Counted from the stretch's first letter, positions 9,032-19,605 are shown. The stretch: DNA of 64,000 nucleotides from Paracoccaceae bacterium (GCA_026710155.1 JAPORQ010000036.1:1-64000), one strand, 5' to 3'. Notes: generated from the letters alone by a model not told the origin. Numbers and translations are program-made.

Positions 9032-11117
9032 ACAAATCCTTACAAGGTTAATTCGGCCGAATAAGGTAGTGCTAGCAGAAAAGAACATATTGCCAATTCT
9101 GTGGGGTGGAGTCCTCTTCTTTTCTGCGCTGGTGATGATCCTTGGCAGTGATCTGAAGTTGTTGTTTGAATTTCCGGAATCATTACAAGTACCAATAGCC
9201 GGATTTCTGGATTGGATCATGTTTGGCTTCGTTGATCTGTTCAAATGGTTTTTCAGGTTTATCAGCCGTGTTCTGGAGTGGCCAATGAGGGCAGTCCAAG
9301 GGTTTCTGGAATGGCTTCCCTGGCTGACCTTTGCTTCCCTGGCAACATTCATCGCCTGGCAAGGTGGTGGTGGAAGAACCGGAATACTCACCCTTGCCCT
9401 TCTTCTCTACATCGTCATTGTTGGCTATTGGTACGAGGGTATAAACACACTTTCCCTCGTCATAATCTGTATTCCTCTAGCCGTACTTTTGGGCTTTTCC
9501 CTAGGGGTATGGGGCCATAAGTCGCCAAAAGCCAATGTGGCCATCCAGACAACGCTTGACTTCATGCAGACGATACCGGCCTTTGCCTATCTTATCCCCA
9601 TATTGCTGCTTTTCGGGTTTGGGCCAGTAGTTGGACTGATCGCCAGTGTAATCTTTGCAACTCCTCCCATGGTTCGTAATACGATCCTGGGGCTGAATAG
9701 AGTTCCCCCGGAGATCAGGGAATCGGGTACCATGTCCGGGTGTACGCCAAGGCAAAGGTTTTGGTGGGTCGAGGTTCCAACCGCCTTCCCACAGATGTTG
9801 ATTGGAGTAAATCAAACAACCATGGCTGCTTTGGGTATGGTCATTATTGCAGCCATCATAGGTGGGTTTGAGGATATTGGTTGGGAGGTTCTGGGACGAT
9901 TGAGAAAGGCTCAATTTGGCCAGAGCATACTGGCTGGCATGGTGATTGTTTGTCTGGCCATAATCTTGGACAGGATTACGCTTTCCTACGCAAAGAGACA
10001 ACTTCCGACCGAAAGCCACACAGGGTTAAGGCTTAAGCAATTCATGATCGGTTTTATCGGAATTGCAGCCATATCCTATATTTTGGCCATATTCATCGAG
10101 CCACTCAGGATTTGGCCCAAGGCTCTTGAATTTTATCCGGCCGATGCGATGAATACACTGGTATTCAATATCATCGCCAATTTTGGTGATTTTCTGGAAA
10201 CCTCGAAAAACCAAATGCAATATTTTGTACTTCTACCGGTCAAACTGGGGTTCACCAGGTCAATATTCCCGATTACCTGGGGTTTTGCACTTACTCCCAC
10301 GATTATAGGAATATACTGGTTCATAATTTTTATGGGAGCAGCAATTGCCCTTTACTTTCGACACTGGCAAATAGCTGTTGCCATTCCCCTTATCGCTAGT
10401 ATCCTTTATTTTGGCATAACAGGAATATCCTGGGTAGTTTACCTGGCTGTCCTACCTCTCCTCGCCTTTTCTCTGGGTGGGTCAAGGGTAACCCTGTTTG
10501 TTGCAGGCTCACTGATTTTCCTTATGGTATCCGGAATTTGGGTACCTGCCCTTGTTTCAATATATCTTTGTTCCGTCGCTGTTGCCATCTGTATTGTTCT
10601 TGGTGGTTTGATGGGTATTTGGGCTTCAACATCAGAAAGGGTTTCAGCCATAATCCGACCGATCAACGATACCTTGCAGACCCTGCCTCAATTTGTGTTG
10701 CTCATTCCTGCCGTCATGTTCTTCAGGGTTGGAGACTTTACTGCTTTGCTGGCAATCATCGCCTATGCCATAGTTCCCATGATCCGGTATACCGAACAGG
10801 GGCTCAGAACCGTTTCCCCAACCGCCATTGAAGCAGGCATAACAAGCGGATGCACCCCAGCCCAGATATTTTGGCAAATCAAGCTGAAACTTGCTCTTCC
10901 CCAGATTTTGGTGGGGATAAATCAAACGACATTATTTGGCCTTAACATGTTGGTGATAGCTGCCCTGGTTGGAACTACGGGATTGGGTCAGCAAATCTAT
11001 TTGGCCTTGAGTAAGGTGGATGCAGGGGGTGGAATAGTGGCCGGGTTGGGTATGGCACTGATAGCCATGTCAGCAGACCGCATGATGCGGGCTTATATAA
11101 GCAGGAGAAGCAACTAA
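9024..11117 (+). CDS. proW: Glycine betaine/proline-type ABC transporter permease, two fused domains
   Basis: A 697-residue integral membrane protein, about twice the usual ProW length, built of two homologous permease units. Each unit has a long hydrophobic N-terminal region and one BPD permease core with the conserved coupling segment: ESGTMSGCTPRQRFWWVEVP followed by GVNQTTMAALGM in the first, and IEAGITSGCTPAQIFWQIKL followed by GINQTTLFGLNM in the second. The start is TTG 9024, preceded by GAAGAAGG and overlapping the ATPase gene end. A fused double permease would allow one polypeptide to replace the homodimer. Such fusions are known in marine alphaproteobacteria. Confidence 0.88.
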   Translation: MAEQILTRLIRPNKVVLAEKNILPILWGGVLFFSALVMILGSDLKLLFEFPESLQVPIAGFLDWIMFGFVDLFKWFFRFISRVLEWPMRAVQGFLEWLPWLTFASLATFIAWQGGGGRTGILTLALLLYIVIVGYWYEGINTLSLVIICIPLAVLLGFSLGVWGHKSPKANVAIQTTLDFMQTIPAFAYLIPILLLFGFGPVVGLIASVIFATPPMVRNTILGLNRVPPEIRESGTMSGCTPRQRFWWVEVPTAFPQMLIGVNQTTMAALGMVIIAAIIGGFEDIGWEVLGRLRKAQFGQSILAGMVIVCLAIILDRITLSYAKRQLPTESHTGLRLKQFMIGFIGIAAISYILAIFIEPLRIWPKALEFYPADAMNTLVFNIIANFGDFLETSKNQMQYFVLLPVKLGFTRSIFPITWGFALTPTIIGIYWFIIFMGAAIALYFRHWQIAVAIPLIASILYFGITGISWVVYLAVLPLLAFSLGGSRVTLFVAGSLIFLMVSGIWVPALVSIYLCSVAVAICIVLGGLMGIWASTSERVSAIIRPINDTLQTLPQFVLLIPAVMFFRVGDFTALLAIIAYAIVPMIRYTEQGLRTVSPTAIEAGITSGCTPAQIFWQIKLKLALPQILVGINQTTLFGLNMLVIAALVGTTGLGQQIYLALSKVDAGGGIVAGLGMALIAMSADRMMRAYISRRSN

Positions 11118-11178
11118 ATTATTTCCTTCTCCTTTTGTATTCCTTATAAATGTCCCTACGGTGCCCTCAATATTTCCA

Positions 11179-11319
11179 AGAGCCTGTTCCACAAGTCGAA
11201 AAATGTAGCACATTCAATACATTTCCAGCAAAGAAACCATTTTTTGTTCCAAGCCGGTTCTGAATTTCAGGGTGAAGAGCATCATTTTTATTGTTTTTGT
11301 GGCTTATGATTCAGGCTCT
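11179..11319. repeat. MITE-like repeat related to the IS5 element at 39345-40333
   Basis: A 141-bp segment bounded by inverted AGAGCCTG (11179-11186) and CAGGCTCT (11312-11319). It matches, in inverted orientation, the 133-bp repeat at 21588-21720 over its whole length (for example AAAATGTAGCA and the CTTATGATTCAGGCTCT end). Its ends also match the outer ends of the IS5-type element near 39345 and 40333. It encodes nothing convincing. It fills most of the 378-bp gap between proW and acxA. The remainder of the gap is AT-rich with no visible gene. Confidence 0.6.
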
Positions 11320-11495
11320 CAGGTTAAAATGCGATATCATAGGGGTTTTAGCAGTAAAGATAATCGCAATATAAATTTCATCCCCTTGGTTCAGAAACCT
11401 CTTCCAATAAATGAAAAAGTAAATTATTCCTTCAGCAGACAAAACATGGAATCCAGATGTGTACCAATCCAATTGTTAGAGTATAGTTTCAAGAA

Positions 11496-13646
11496 ATGAA
11501 ATCAGCCCGACCAGTTGTAGCAGGAATTGATGCCGGTGGCACTATGACTGATACCATTTTGGTGGATGAATATGGAACTTTCACCATAGGTAAGGCAGCC
11601 ACAACCCCGCAACTCGAATCCATAGGGTTTCTTGAATCGGCAATCGAAGCTTCTGACTACCGGGGAATAGCAATCGAGGACATGTTTGCCAGTGTAGAGG
11701 TTGTACTTTACACCGGTACTGGGATGTTGAATGTACTCCTCTCGCGAACAGGGCGCAACATTGGCCTTATTACCAACAAGGGTATCGAGGATATGGTCCT
11801 GATGGGGAGGGGCCTTCAATCATGGGGGGATTATTCCTATGCAGACCGGCTGCATGCTGTTACCCATCACCATCCTCCCCCTTTGGTTGCCCGCCGAAAT
11901 ACCCATGGCGTCACTGGACGAATGGATCATATGGGAGATGAGATCATCCCCTTGTATGAACACGAGGTTGAGCAGGCTGTCAATACATTGGTGGAAAAGG
12001 AAGTCGAAGTCATCTGCATCTGCTTCCTTTTTTCCCAGGTCAACCCCTCACATGAAATTCTGGCCGAAGAGATAGCCAGAACCATTCTTTTACGTCGAAA
12101 GGCCAAAACCGAATTGCTGTGCAGTCATCAGGTCAGACCAGTAATAAGGGAACAATCAAGGTTGAATTCACTTTTGATTGAGGCCTATGCTACAGGCGGG
12201 GGAAGAAAACAACTGAAGAGTATTGAAAAGGCAGCCAGGGAAAATGGCTACAGGTATGGTGTGCAAACACTTCAATCCTTTGGAGGACTGACTTCAATCA
12301 ATCACCCGAATCTCCATGAAACAATGGTATCAGGTCCCATTGGTGGCGTTCTTGGTGCCAGGTACATAAGCCAGATAATCAAAAATGATTCCCTTGTGGT
12401 TTCGGATTTGGGAGGAACCAGTTTTGATATGGGAATAATTTCCAAGGGGCAAATCAGGATTGATCAGGAACCCTTGATCGGCAGATTCAAACTAAACCTG
12501 CCCCTGATAGCCATGGATACCATTGGTGCTGGTGCCGGGATGCATGTCAAGGTGGATCCCTTGACCAAAAAGGTGAGTCTGGGTCCTGAAAGTGCAGGTT
12601 CCGAACCTGGACCAATCTGTTTTGACAAGGGAAATCTTGTTCCGACCATTTGCGATTGCAATGCCATTCTGGGAAGGTTGAACCCGTATTATTTTCTGGG
12701 TGGAAAAGTCACATTGAATGTTGACCTGGCTTATGAAAAGTTCAAGGAAACCTGTGTGGATTTACTCGGTGTGGATAATGTTTACGATGTGGCTGAGGGC
12801 ATGATCAATATGCTGGATTCTGAGGCTGGGGTTGCCCTTCGAAGGTTGCTATCGGCTCAGGGCATACACCCCTCTGAATACACCCTGCTGTCCTACGGTG
12901 GTTCAGGACCGCTTCATCTGGGAGATTACAGTCGGGGAATTGGCTTCAAGGACATCATTACGTTTCAGTTCGCAGCGGCCTTCTCGGCATTCGGATGCAC
13001 AACCGCTGATTTTCAAAAACGGTTCAGTCGATCCGTCCATTTGGATATTCCCCTGGATACTCCCTTCACGGACCTTCAGGAAGCGGTTTTCACCATCAAC
13101 AATATTTGGGATGATTTGAAAAACAAGGCACTGGAACAAATGGTTTCCGAAGGCCATTCAGCTGACAAGATAGGTTTCCAACCCTTTCTGCTCATGCGGT
13201 ATACAGGTCAACTTGAAGATGTGGAAGTGTATTCCCCGATTGATAAAATCAATGGTGCAGATGAATTTGACCTGGTTATTTCGACCTTCAGAAATATCTA
13301 CAGGAACATCAACCGAAGCGTATCCGATTATGGACAGACCAGTGTTTCGGTGATGGAAATGGGGATGATTGCTTCGGTAGAAAAAATCAAGCCCCGCCTC
13401 AAGAAAGCAAGATTGGGCAAATCCAAACCCGAAGAACGGACTTGCAAGGGGCATCGAAAAGTTTATTTCAACGGCAGGTGGGAAAAGACGCTGCTTTGGG
13501 AAATGGATGAAATTCTACCCGGAAATGAAATCAGGGGACCGGCCATCATTGAGCATCCGGCAACGACACTTGTCATTCATCCGGGAGATGAAGTATTCAT
13601 GGATGAGTGGTCCATGCTCCATTATCGGCACCAGAGCGAAGGTTGA
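11496..13646 (+). CDS. acxA: Acetone carboxylase beta subunit (hydantoinase/oxoprolinase A family)
   Basis: ATP-using subunit expected to activate acetone for carboxylation to acetoacetate. The 716-residue product begins with the hydantoinase A nucleotide-binding signature AGIDAGGTMTDTILVDEYG. It continues with the hydantoinase/oxoprolinase core, including VSDLGGTSFDMGII and DTIGAGAG (about residues 300-350), and GSGPLHLGDYSRGIG near residue 470. Length matches AcxA of the three-subunit acetone carboxylases. It is followed after 3 bases by the alpha subunit gene and then a gamma subunit gene, which separates it from plain hydantoinases. An acetophenone carboxylase-like substrate remains possible. 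Confidence 0.85.
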   Translation: MKSARPVVAGIDAGGTMTDTILVDEYGTFTIGKAATTPQLESIGFLESAIEASDYRGIAIEDMFASVEVVLYTGTGMLNVLLSRTGRNIGLITNKGIEDMVLMGRGLQSWGDYSYADRLHAVTHHHPPPLVARRNTHGVTGRMDHMGDEIIPLYEHEVEQAVNTLVEKEVEVICICFLFSQVNPSHEILAEEIARTILLRRKAKTELLCSHQVRPVIREQSRLNSLLIEAYATGGGRKQLKSIEKAARENGYRYGVQTLQSFGGLTSINHPNLHETMVSGPIGGVLGARYISQIIKNDSLVVSDLGGTSFDMGIISKGQIRIDQEPLIGRFKLNLPLIAMDTIGAGAGMHVKVDPLTKKVSLGPESAGSEPGPICFDKGNLVPTICDCNAILGRLNPYYFLGGKVTLNVDLAYEKFKETCVDLLGVDNVYDVAEGMINMLDSEAGVALRRLLSAQGIHPSEYTLLSYGGSGPLHLGDYSRGIGFKDIITFQFAAAFSAFGCTTADFQKRFSRSVHLDIPLDTPFTDLQEAVFTINNIWDDLKNKALEQMVSEGHSADKIGFQPFLLMRYTGQLEDVEVYSPIDKINGADEFDLVISTFRNIYRNINRSVSDYGQTSVSVMEMGMIASVEKIKPRLKKARLGKSKPEERTCKGHRKVYFNGRWEKTLLWEMDEILPGNEIRGPAIIEHPATTLVIHPGDEVFMDEWSMLHYRHQSEG

Positions 13647-13649
13647 TTC

Positions 13650-15866
13650 ATGACTGAGGCCAATTCATTGAATTCCGTCTTGCGGAAGCGCTTGGAGGAA
13701 AGCGAGACGATGTTGGCCGAGACCGGGTGTTATGACGGTATTACAACCTTGGAATGCAGGGATATGGATCCCCTGAAATTTGAAACAATCCACATGAAAT
13801 TGCGGGCCGGTTGTGTTTCGGCCAGGGAAATAGCCCGTCGTATTTCAGCATCCCCTGGAGTACGGGAAGTTGGTGAAATGGTTGCTGCCATTTACACCCC
13901 GGAAGGGGATGCGGTCGCCATCTCCAATGGAATAATGGTTCATGTCCATACGATGAGCAGGTTCATCAAGTGGATGATCAGAAATGACTACGAGCATGAT
14001 CCAGGAATAAATCCTGGTGATATTTTCGCCAACAACGATGCCTTCATAGGAACCGTTCAGGTCCCGGATGTCATGGATGTTGTACCCATTTTCCATGAGG
14101 GTGAGCTGGTCGGATGGGCGGGGGCAGTTTGTCATGAGCTGGAAGCAGGTGGCATAACACCGGGTGGTGATGTAGCTCTGGCTCAGGAGAGATTCGGCGA
14201 AGGGTTGTTCATCTGCGCCGAAAAGATTGGCCTCAATGACAGGATTCGGCGTGATTATGTCATCAGATGCGAACGCAATCTCAGAATGCCCATTTATTGG
14301 ATTCTGGATGAACAGGCCAAGGTTGCAGCCTGTTTCTCAATGCGGGACAGGGTATTGGAATTGATCGATGAGATTGGTGTCGATTTCTACAAGAGGATTT
14401 CCAAGGAATTTATCGAGGAAGGTAGACGTACCCAATTGGCCAGAGTAAGGCAACTAACCGTTCCGGGTACCTACCGGTCCAACACCTTTTATGGTCATGT
14501 CACGAAGGGCAAACCAGGGTTCCAACCGCTGGGAGACCCTGATTGGCTCTATTCGATCCCTTTGAAGATGGACATCGAACTGGATGGCAAGATCGTAGTG
14601 GATTTTGAGGGGGCACAACCCTGGGGGTATCATTCCATGAATTGTACTCCAGCAGGAATGGATGGGGGCATGTTTGTTACCCTTACCCAGCATATGAATT
14701 TTGAAGGTCTGGTCAATGATGGTGCCTGGCTGGCAACGCAATTGAAATTGCCCAGGGGCACCTGGACCAATCCCGACAGTGAATTCTGTGCAACTGCAAC
14801 GTCCTGGGCACTGCTGTTGCCTGCCTATGGGGCCTTTCAAAGAATGCTCTCGCGAGGATTTTTGGCACGTGGTTTCCTGGAAGAAGTTTTTGTCGGTCAG
14901 GTCAACAGCCCCATGATTGAAATGGGAGGCATTAGCCAATACGGCAAACCATTTGGCATAGCTCACTTTGAATGTGCTGCAGCCGGTTCGGGGGCCTTGG
15001 CCATCAAGGATGGCCTTGATACTGCCTATGTTGGATGGAACCCCGAGTCGGACATGGGCAATATTGAAATCTGGGAATTGGACATGCCAATGGTCTATCT
15101 GGGCCGATCCATTCTTCCCAATTCCGGAGGAGCTGGAAAATACCGAGGAGGCAATGCTTTCATGTCGACCTGGGTGATCAATAAATCACCGGAAGTCAGG
15201 ATTGTAACTTCAGAACATTCCTCGAGGGTCTTTGACAATGCCGGTATGTGTGGAGGGTATCCGGCACCAACTTGCCAGAAGCACAGGGTCGTTCGAAATT
15301 CCAATATCTATCAACGAGTTGAACAGCGCAGACCTCTGGCCCATTCCACGGGATTGGATCAGAATGATTTGGAACAATTTTATCAGGGCAATCAGCAGAT
15401 CATTGAAGGACCTCACATTGCCGCACCGATGAAGGAAGGGGATATTTTCACCCATTCCTATAATGGTGGAGGGGGTTATGGTGATCCACTCGAAAGGGAT
15501 CCCGTACTTGTTCTGGATGATATCATCCAAGGCCATTCCTCACAAATTCATGGCGAAAGGGTCCATGGTATAAGGTTCAAGGGAACCATTGATGATGAAA
15601 CGTTGGAGATCGATTTTTCACAAACGCAAAAGACAAGAAAGAGATTGAGAACAGAAAGACTTCAGGACGCTGTACCTGTGATGGAATGGTATGAGTCTGA
15701 AAAAGACAAGGTGAAGCAGGGTGATTTCTCACCGGAGGTTCTGAAAATGTACCGTGCGGCCATGGATCTTTCGGAGGAGTTTGCCCAGGAATTCAGAGCA
15801 TTCTGGCAACTTGAAAATGGTTTCGCCTATCCTCAGAATGAACAGGTGGACTTGAGCAATGAATAA
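13650..15866 (+). CDS. acxB: Acetone carboxylase alpha subunit (hydantoinase B family)
   Basis: Hydantoinase B/oxoprolinase family subunit of 738 residues, expected to carry the metal-dependent carboxylation site. Recognisable family stretches are GDIFANNDAFIGTVQVPDV (about residue 130), GGDVALAQERFGEGLF, the Gly-rich NSGGAGKYRGG near residue 490, and NGGGGYGDPLERDP near residue 610. The product is close to the size of AcxB. The start ATG 13650 follows GAAGG with good spacing. The last 8 bases overlap the gamma subunit gene. The order beta-alpha-gamma matches characterised acx operons. No AcxR-type activator is seen next to it. Confidence 0.85.
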   Translation: MTEANSLNSVLRKRLEESETMLAETGCYDGITTLECRDMDPLKFETIHMKLRAGCVSAREIARRISASPGVREVGEMVAAIYTPEGDAVAISNGIMVHVHTMSRFIKWMIRNDYEHDPGINPGDIFANNDAFIGTVQVPDVMDVVPIFHEGELVGWAGAVCHELEAGGITPGGDVALAQERFGEGLFICAEKIGLNDRIRRDYVIRCERNLRMPIYWILDEQAKVAACFSMRDRVLELIDEIGVDFYKRISKEFIEEGRRTQLARVRQLTVPGTYRSNTFYGHVTKGKPGFQPLGDPDWLYSIPLKMDIELDGKIVVDFEGAQPWGYHSMNCTPAGMDGGMFVTLTQHMNFEGLVNDGAWLATQLKLPRGTWTNPDSEFCATATSWALLLPAYGAFQRMLSRGFLARGFLEEVFVGQVNSPMIEMGGISQYGKPFGIAHFECAAAGSGALAIKDGLDTAYVGWNPESDMGNIEIWELDMPMVYLGRSILPNSGGAGKYRGGNAFMSTWVINKSPEVRIVTSEHSSRVFDNAGMCGGYPAPTCQKHRVVRNSNIYQRVEQRRPLAHSTGLDQNDLEQFYQGNQQIIEGPHIAAPMKEGDIFTHSYNGGGGYGDPLERDPVLVLDDIIQGHSSQIHGERVHGIRFKGTIDDETLEIDFSQTQKTRKRLRTERLQDAVPVMEWYESEKDKVKQGDFSPEVLKMYRAAMDLSEEFAQEFRAFWQLENGFAYPQNEQVDLSNE

Positions 15867-16344
15867 CCGGCAAAGGGAGGAATACAGGCTTCTTCTCGAT
15901 GGACAACTGCCTTGGCCACAGACAAAAAATCTGATGAGTTCCTACAAGGACAGGGACAGGTTTTTCAAGATTCTGGAAATCTATCAGGACAAGGTTGAAT
16001 GGGATGAAAAAATCCTCCTGCCGATCGGAGAACATCTGTTCATTGTCCAAAAGGGGAAACAGCGCATTGTGAAATGCAGCTGTGGTCATGAATTTGGAGA
16101 TTACAGGAAAAACTGGAAGTTTCAGGCTGTTCTTCGGGTTAGAAACACTGTGGAGGATCTCGAAGGAATTTATCCCCATGCCGATGTGTGTGATCCCTCC
16201 TGGATGGAAATTCGTGAATTCATCTGTCCGGGGTGCGGAACACTGCTGGAAGTCGAGGCCTGTTCACCCGGTTATCCCATAACCTTTGATTTCTGTCCCG
16301 ACCTGGAAGGATTTTACAGTCAGTGGCTGAATCATCCATTGTAA
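15859..16344 (+). CDS. acxC: Acetone carboxylase gamma subunit
   Basis: Small 161-residue subunit that completes the alpha2-beta2-gamma2 enzyme. It contains two Cys-rich motifs, VKCSCGHEFGDY near residue 75 and ICPGCGTLLEVEACSPG near residue 121, as expected for the metal-binding gamma subunit. Its presence is the strongest reason to call the operon acetone carboxylase rather than a generic hydantoinase. It overlaps acxB by 8 bases. Nothing further is visible in the 240 bp between this gene and aspS. Confidence 0.85.
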   Translation: MNNRQREEYRLLLDGQLPWPQTKNLMSSYKDRDRFFKILEIYQDKVEWDEKILLPIGEHLFIVQKGKQRIVKCSCGHEFGDYRKNWKFQAVLRVRNTVEDLEGIYPHADVCDPSWMEIREFICPGCGTLLEVEACSPGYPITFDFCPDLEGFYSQWLNHPL

Positions 16345-16590
16345 AAGTGGATTACCTCAAGGGAAGAAAATCAACACCAGTTATTGAAAGCCGACAATTT
16401 GGGATTAATTGACTAATTTCAAAATTGGAAATGGGTAATTCAGGTTGGTAAACCTTAGTTATCCTTTGGGTATTACGGTGTTTCTCCTTTTTCAATCAAA
16501 GAATTCTCATTGAACAAGTGAACGGGTACCTGATTGAGAACTTGTCTTGATTATGCAAATTGGTGCAATTGATTTTTTCTTGAGGATTTG

Positions 16591-18366
16591 ATGCATAAAT
16601 ATCGAACGCATACCTGCGCAGAATTGAACCGTGGCCAGACCGACGAGACTGTTCGTCTTTCTGGTTGGGTTCACCGGATCAGGGATCATGGTGGGGTCCT
16701 CTTTGTTGACCTGCGAGATCACTACGGCATCACACAGGTATTGGCAGATCCGGACAGTGAGGTCTTCACCGATGTGGAACAACTCAAGGCAGAATTTGTC
16801 ATATGCATTGAAGGTGAAGTCAGATTGAGGGATCCAGAACTTGTCAACAGCAAGATTTCCACTGGCGAGATTGAGGTATTCATCAGGAAACTGGAAATAC
16901 TTGGTGCCGCTGAAGACCTTCCCCTGCCAGTCTTTGGAGAACCTGATTATCCCGAGGAGACAAGGCTGAAATACCGTTTTATCGACTTGCGACGCCAAAG
17001 CCTGCATGATCGGATTGTTTTACGCTCCAAGGTGATATCCTGGATACGCAATAGGATGGAGAGCCAAGGTTTCATGGATTTCCAGACACCCATTCTCACC
17101 GCTTCTTCACCGGAAGGAGCCAGGGACTTTCTGGTACCTTCCAGACTTCACCCGGGAAATTTCTATGCCCTCCCTCAAGCCCCCCAGCAGTTCAAGCAGT
17201 TGATCATGATTGCCGGTTTTGATCGCTATTTCCAAATCTCGCCATGTTTTCGTGATGAAGATCCCAGGGCTGACCGGTCACCTGGAGAGTTCTATCAGCT
17301 CGATGTCGAAATGAGTTTTGCCACACAGGAGGATGTATTCAGGGAAATCGAGCCTGTAATGCGGGGTGTCTTCGAGGAATTTGGCGGTGGCAAACCTGTA
17401 ACCAAGGAGTTTCCACAGATCACCTACAGGGAAGCAATGCTGACCTACGGGACTGACAAGCCCGATTTGAGGAACCCGATAAAAATGCAGATTGTCAGTG
17501 AGCATTTCAAGGAATCAGGATTTCGGATTTTTGCCAATCTACTGAAGGTGAAAGGTAATGAAATCAGGGCTATTCCTGCACCGGGTGGCGGCAGTCGAAG
17601 ATTCTGTGACAGGATGAACTCCTTTGCCCAAGGTGAGGGTTTGCCTGGCATGGGATATATTTTTTGGCGGGTTGAAGACGGCAAGGTTGTCGGTGCAGGG
17701 CCATTGGCGAATAACATCGGTACCGATCGAACCGAAGCCATCAGGCAACAGCTTGGTCTGGATGCAGGTGATTCGGCCTTTTTCCTGGGTGGCAAGCCAT
17801 CCGGTTTTGTACATGTTGCGGCCAAGGCAAGGGATGTCATGGCGAATGAGTTGAACCTGATTGACAGGGATCGGTTTGAATTGTGCTGGATAAAGGATTT
17901 TCCTCTTTTTGAACGGGATGAGGAGACTGGTGAACTTGACTTTTCGCACAATCCATTTTCCATGCCGCAAGGTGAATTGGAAGCATTGGAAAACAACGAT
18001 CCACTGGCTGTTCTGGGATATCAATATGACATTGTTTGCAACGGCGTTGAGTTATCTTCGGGAGCGGTTCGAAACCATAAGTTGGAAATCCTCTACAAGG
18101 TTTTCGAGATTGTCGGTTACGACAAGGATTTTGTGGATACAAATTTCAGTGGCATGGTCAATGCCTTCCGATACGGCGCTCCACCGCATGCAGGTATAGC
18201 TCCGGGGATTGACCGCATCATCATGTTGCTGACCAATCAGGAGAACATTCGGGAAGTCATTTTATTCCCCCTTAACCAAAGAGCCGAAGACCTGATGCTG
18301 GGCGCTCCTTCTGTACCAACAAATGAAGCCTTGAGAGACCTTGGATTGAGGGTTGTCAAGAAGTAA
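16591..18366 (+). CDS. aspS: Aspartyl-tRNA synthetase
   Basis: Class II synthetase of 591 residues that charges tRNA-Asp, probably also tRNA-Asn if non-discriminating. It has an N-terminal OB-fold ([23 protein letters not shown]), motif 1 and 2 regions ([40 protein letters not shown]), the bacterial GAD insertion (about residues 290-420) and motif 3 ([13 protein letters not shown]). ATG 16591 is chosen over TTG 16588 because of GAGG at 16583-16586. It stands alone between the acx operon and a transporter gene, with 224 bp of gene-free AT-rich DNA after it. Confidence 0.97.
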   Translation: MHKYRTHTCAELNRGQTDETVRLSGWVHRIRDHGGVLFVDLRDHYGITQVLADPDSEVFTDVEQLKAEFVICIEGEVRLRDPELVNSKISTGEIEVFIRKLEILGAAEDLPLPVFGEPDYPEETRLKYRFIDLRRQSLHDRIVLRSKVISWIRNRMESQGFMDFQTPILTASSPEGARDFLVPSRLHPGNFYALPQAPQQFKQLIMIAGFDRYFQISPCFRDEDPRADRSPGEFYQLDVEMSFATQEDVFREIEPVMRGVFEEFGGGKPVTKEFPQITYREAMLTYGTDKPDLRNPIKMQIVSEHFKESGFRIFANLLKVKGNEIRAIPAPGGGSRRFCDRMNSFAQGEGLPGMGYIFWRVEDGKVVGAGPLANNIGTDRTEAIRQQLGLDAGDSAFFLGGKPSGFVHVAAKARDVMANELNLIDRDRFELCWIKDFPLFERDEETGELDFSHNPFSMPQGELEALENNDPLAVLGYQYDIVCNGVELSSGAVRNHKLEILYKVFEIVGYDKDFVDTNFSGMVNAFRYGAPPHAGIAPGIDRIIMLLTNQENIREVILFPLNQRAEDLMLGAPSVPTNEALRDLGLRVVKK

Positions 18367-18596
18367 GTTCCCTGCCTTTGGTTCAATTACCAAAATGGTA
18401 CCAATCGGGACCTGCTTTTAGTCCAAGACCTGATGAAGGGGTCAAATATTGGCACACCAAAAAATGTTAAGAAAAAAATCCTCTTTTTTAAGGTCAATTT
18501 TGTGGAAATTCCCATTGACAGAAATGATGGTCTTAAGCCAATAATTCGTTGACCTGAATGCCTTATTGGTTTTGAATTCTTGCAATTATCTTGAGA

Positions 18597-19514
18597 ATGG
18601 GAATGGAAATTAGATCAAATCGGCGCATACCTGAATTATGTGCCTTTTTTGTTGCGTTGGTTTGGGGGTTGGGCTGGATTCCGGTTCGGTATGTAAATCA
18701 GATTGGTTTTGATGGAATATGGGGTGGTATATTCCTCAACATAGGAGCCGCCATATTCCTGGTGTTGTATGTGGGATTTATTTCCGGATTTACAAAAACG
18801 ACAGTCAAAAGTTCCATAGGTGCATTCATTGTAGGAATTGGGGCTGCGACTTTTTTCATTGCCATATCCTTTACTGAGGTAGCTAAGGCCGTGCTGCTGT
18901 TTTACCTTTCCCCAGCATGGAGCACCATAATCGAATGCCTGTTTTTGGGAAGAAAATGGAGATGGCCAAGCTTAGTGGCCATTGGATCCTCCCTTTTGGG
19001 TGTCGTTCTTGTATTTGATTGGGTTATATCCTTTGATTCCATAAATATTGGAGACCTTATGGCTTTTGTTTCAGGCTTGTGCTGGTCCATTGGCATCTCT
19101 TTCTTGTTCACATCCCCTACGAAAAAGCGAGAATTCCCCCAACTTGCCCTGATCGCCATTGTAGGGTCGGTCCTGATTGGAGTGCTTATAGCCTTGATTG
19201 GTGGTTCCCAGCTGGGTGTTTTTCCTGATGGTGAAACCTTGCTGACCCATGGTTATGTGCCATTGTTGTTAGGAACACTTTACTTTGCCCCACTGCTTGC
19301 CTTATCATTGTGGACCTGCACCTTGATCGCACCTGCCTTGATGAGTTTCCTTCTTTCCATGGAAATACTGTCGGGAATAGGATCAAGCTATATCCTTTTG
19401 GACGAACCATTTGGCCCAAGCAAATTTGCAGGTACGTTTTTCATAATATTTGCAGCCATTGTTGAATTTCTGATACCTAACAGGATAACCAAACAGGGAG
19501 TGTATCAGGATTAA
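18597..19514 (+). CDS. EamA/DMT family transporter
   Basis: About 305 residues with roughly ten predicted membrane segments in two EamA repeats. The start of the first repeat is ALVWGLGWIPVRYVNQIGF, and the second begins near GDLMAFVSGLCWSIGISFLF. The C-terminal repeat includes SYILLDEPFGPSKFAG, the usual LGE-like position. Members of this family export or exchange small metabolites. The cargo is unknown. It lies 91 bp upstream of a Rieske oxygenase gene and could serve that pathway. The start could be 18591 (TTG), 18597 or 18603. Confidence 0.85.
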   Translation: MGMEIRSNRRIPELCAFFVALVWGLGWIPVRYVNQIGFDGIWGGIFLNIGAAIFLVLYVGFISGFTKTTVKSSIGAFIVGIGAATFFIAISFTEVAKAVLLFYLSPAWSTIIECLFLGRKWRWPSLVAIGSSLLGVVLVFDWVISFDSINIGDLMAFVSGLCWSIGISFLFTSPTKKREFPQLALIAIVGSVLIGVLIALIGGSQLGVFPDGETLLTHGYVPLLLGTLYFAPLLALSLWTCTLIAPALMSFLLSMEILSGIGSSYILLDEPFGPSKFAGTFFIIFAAIVEFLIPNRITKQGVYQD

Positions 19515-19605
19515 CATGTCATTCACAAAGATCATAATTGACACATTGGGATTTGATTGTTGATTTATTTAATATACGGAATATAAGAAACTGAATCTGG
19601 AGAGG

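Noticed and set aside
11272-11499. A 75-residue frame ending at acxA
   Set aside because: It lies mostly inside the MITE-like repeat, has no SD and no recognisable motif.
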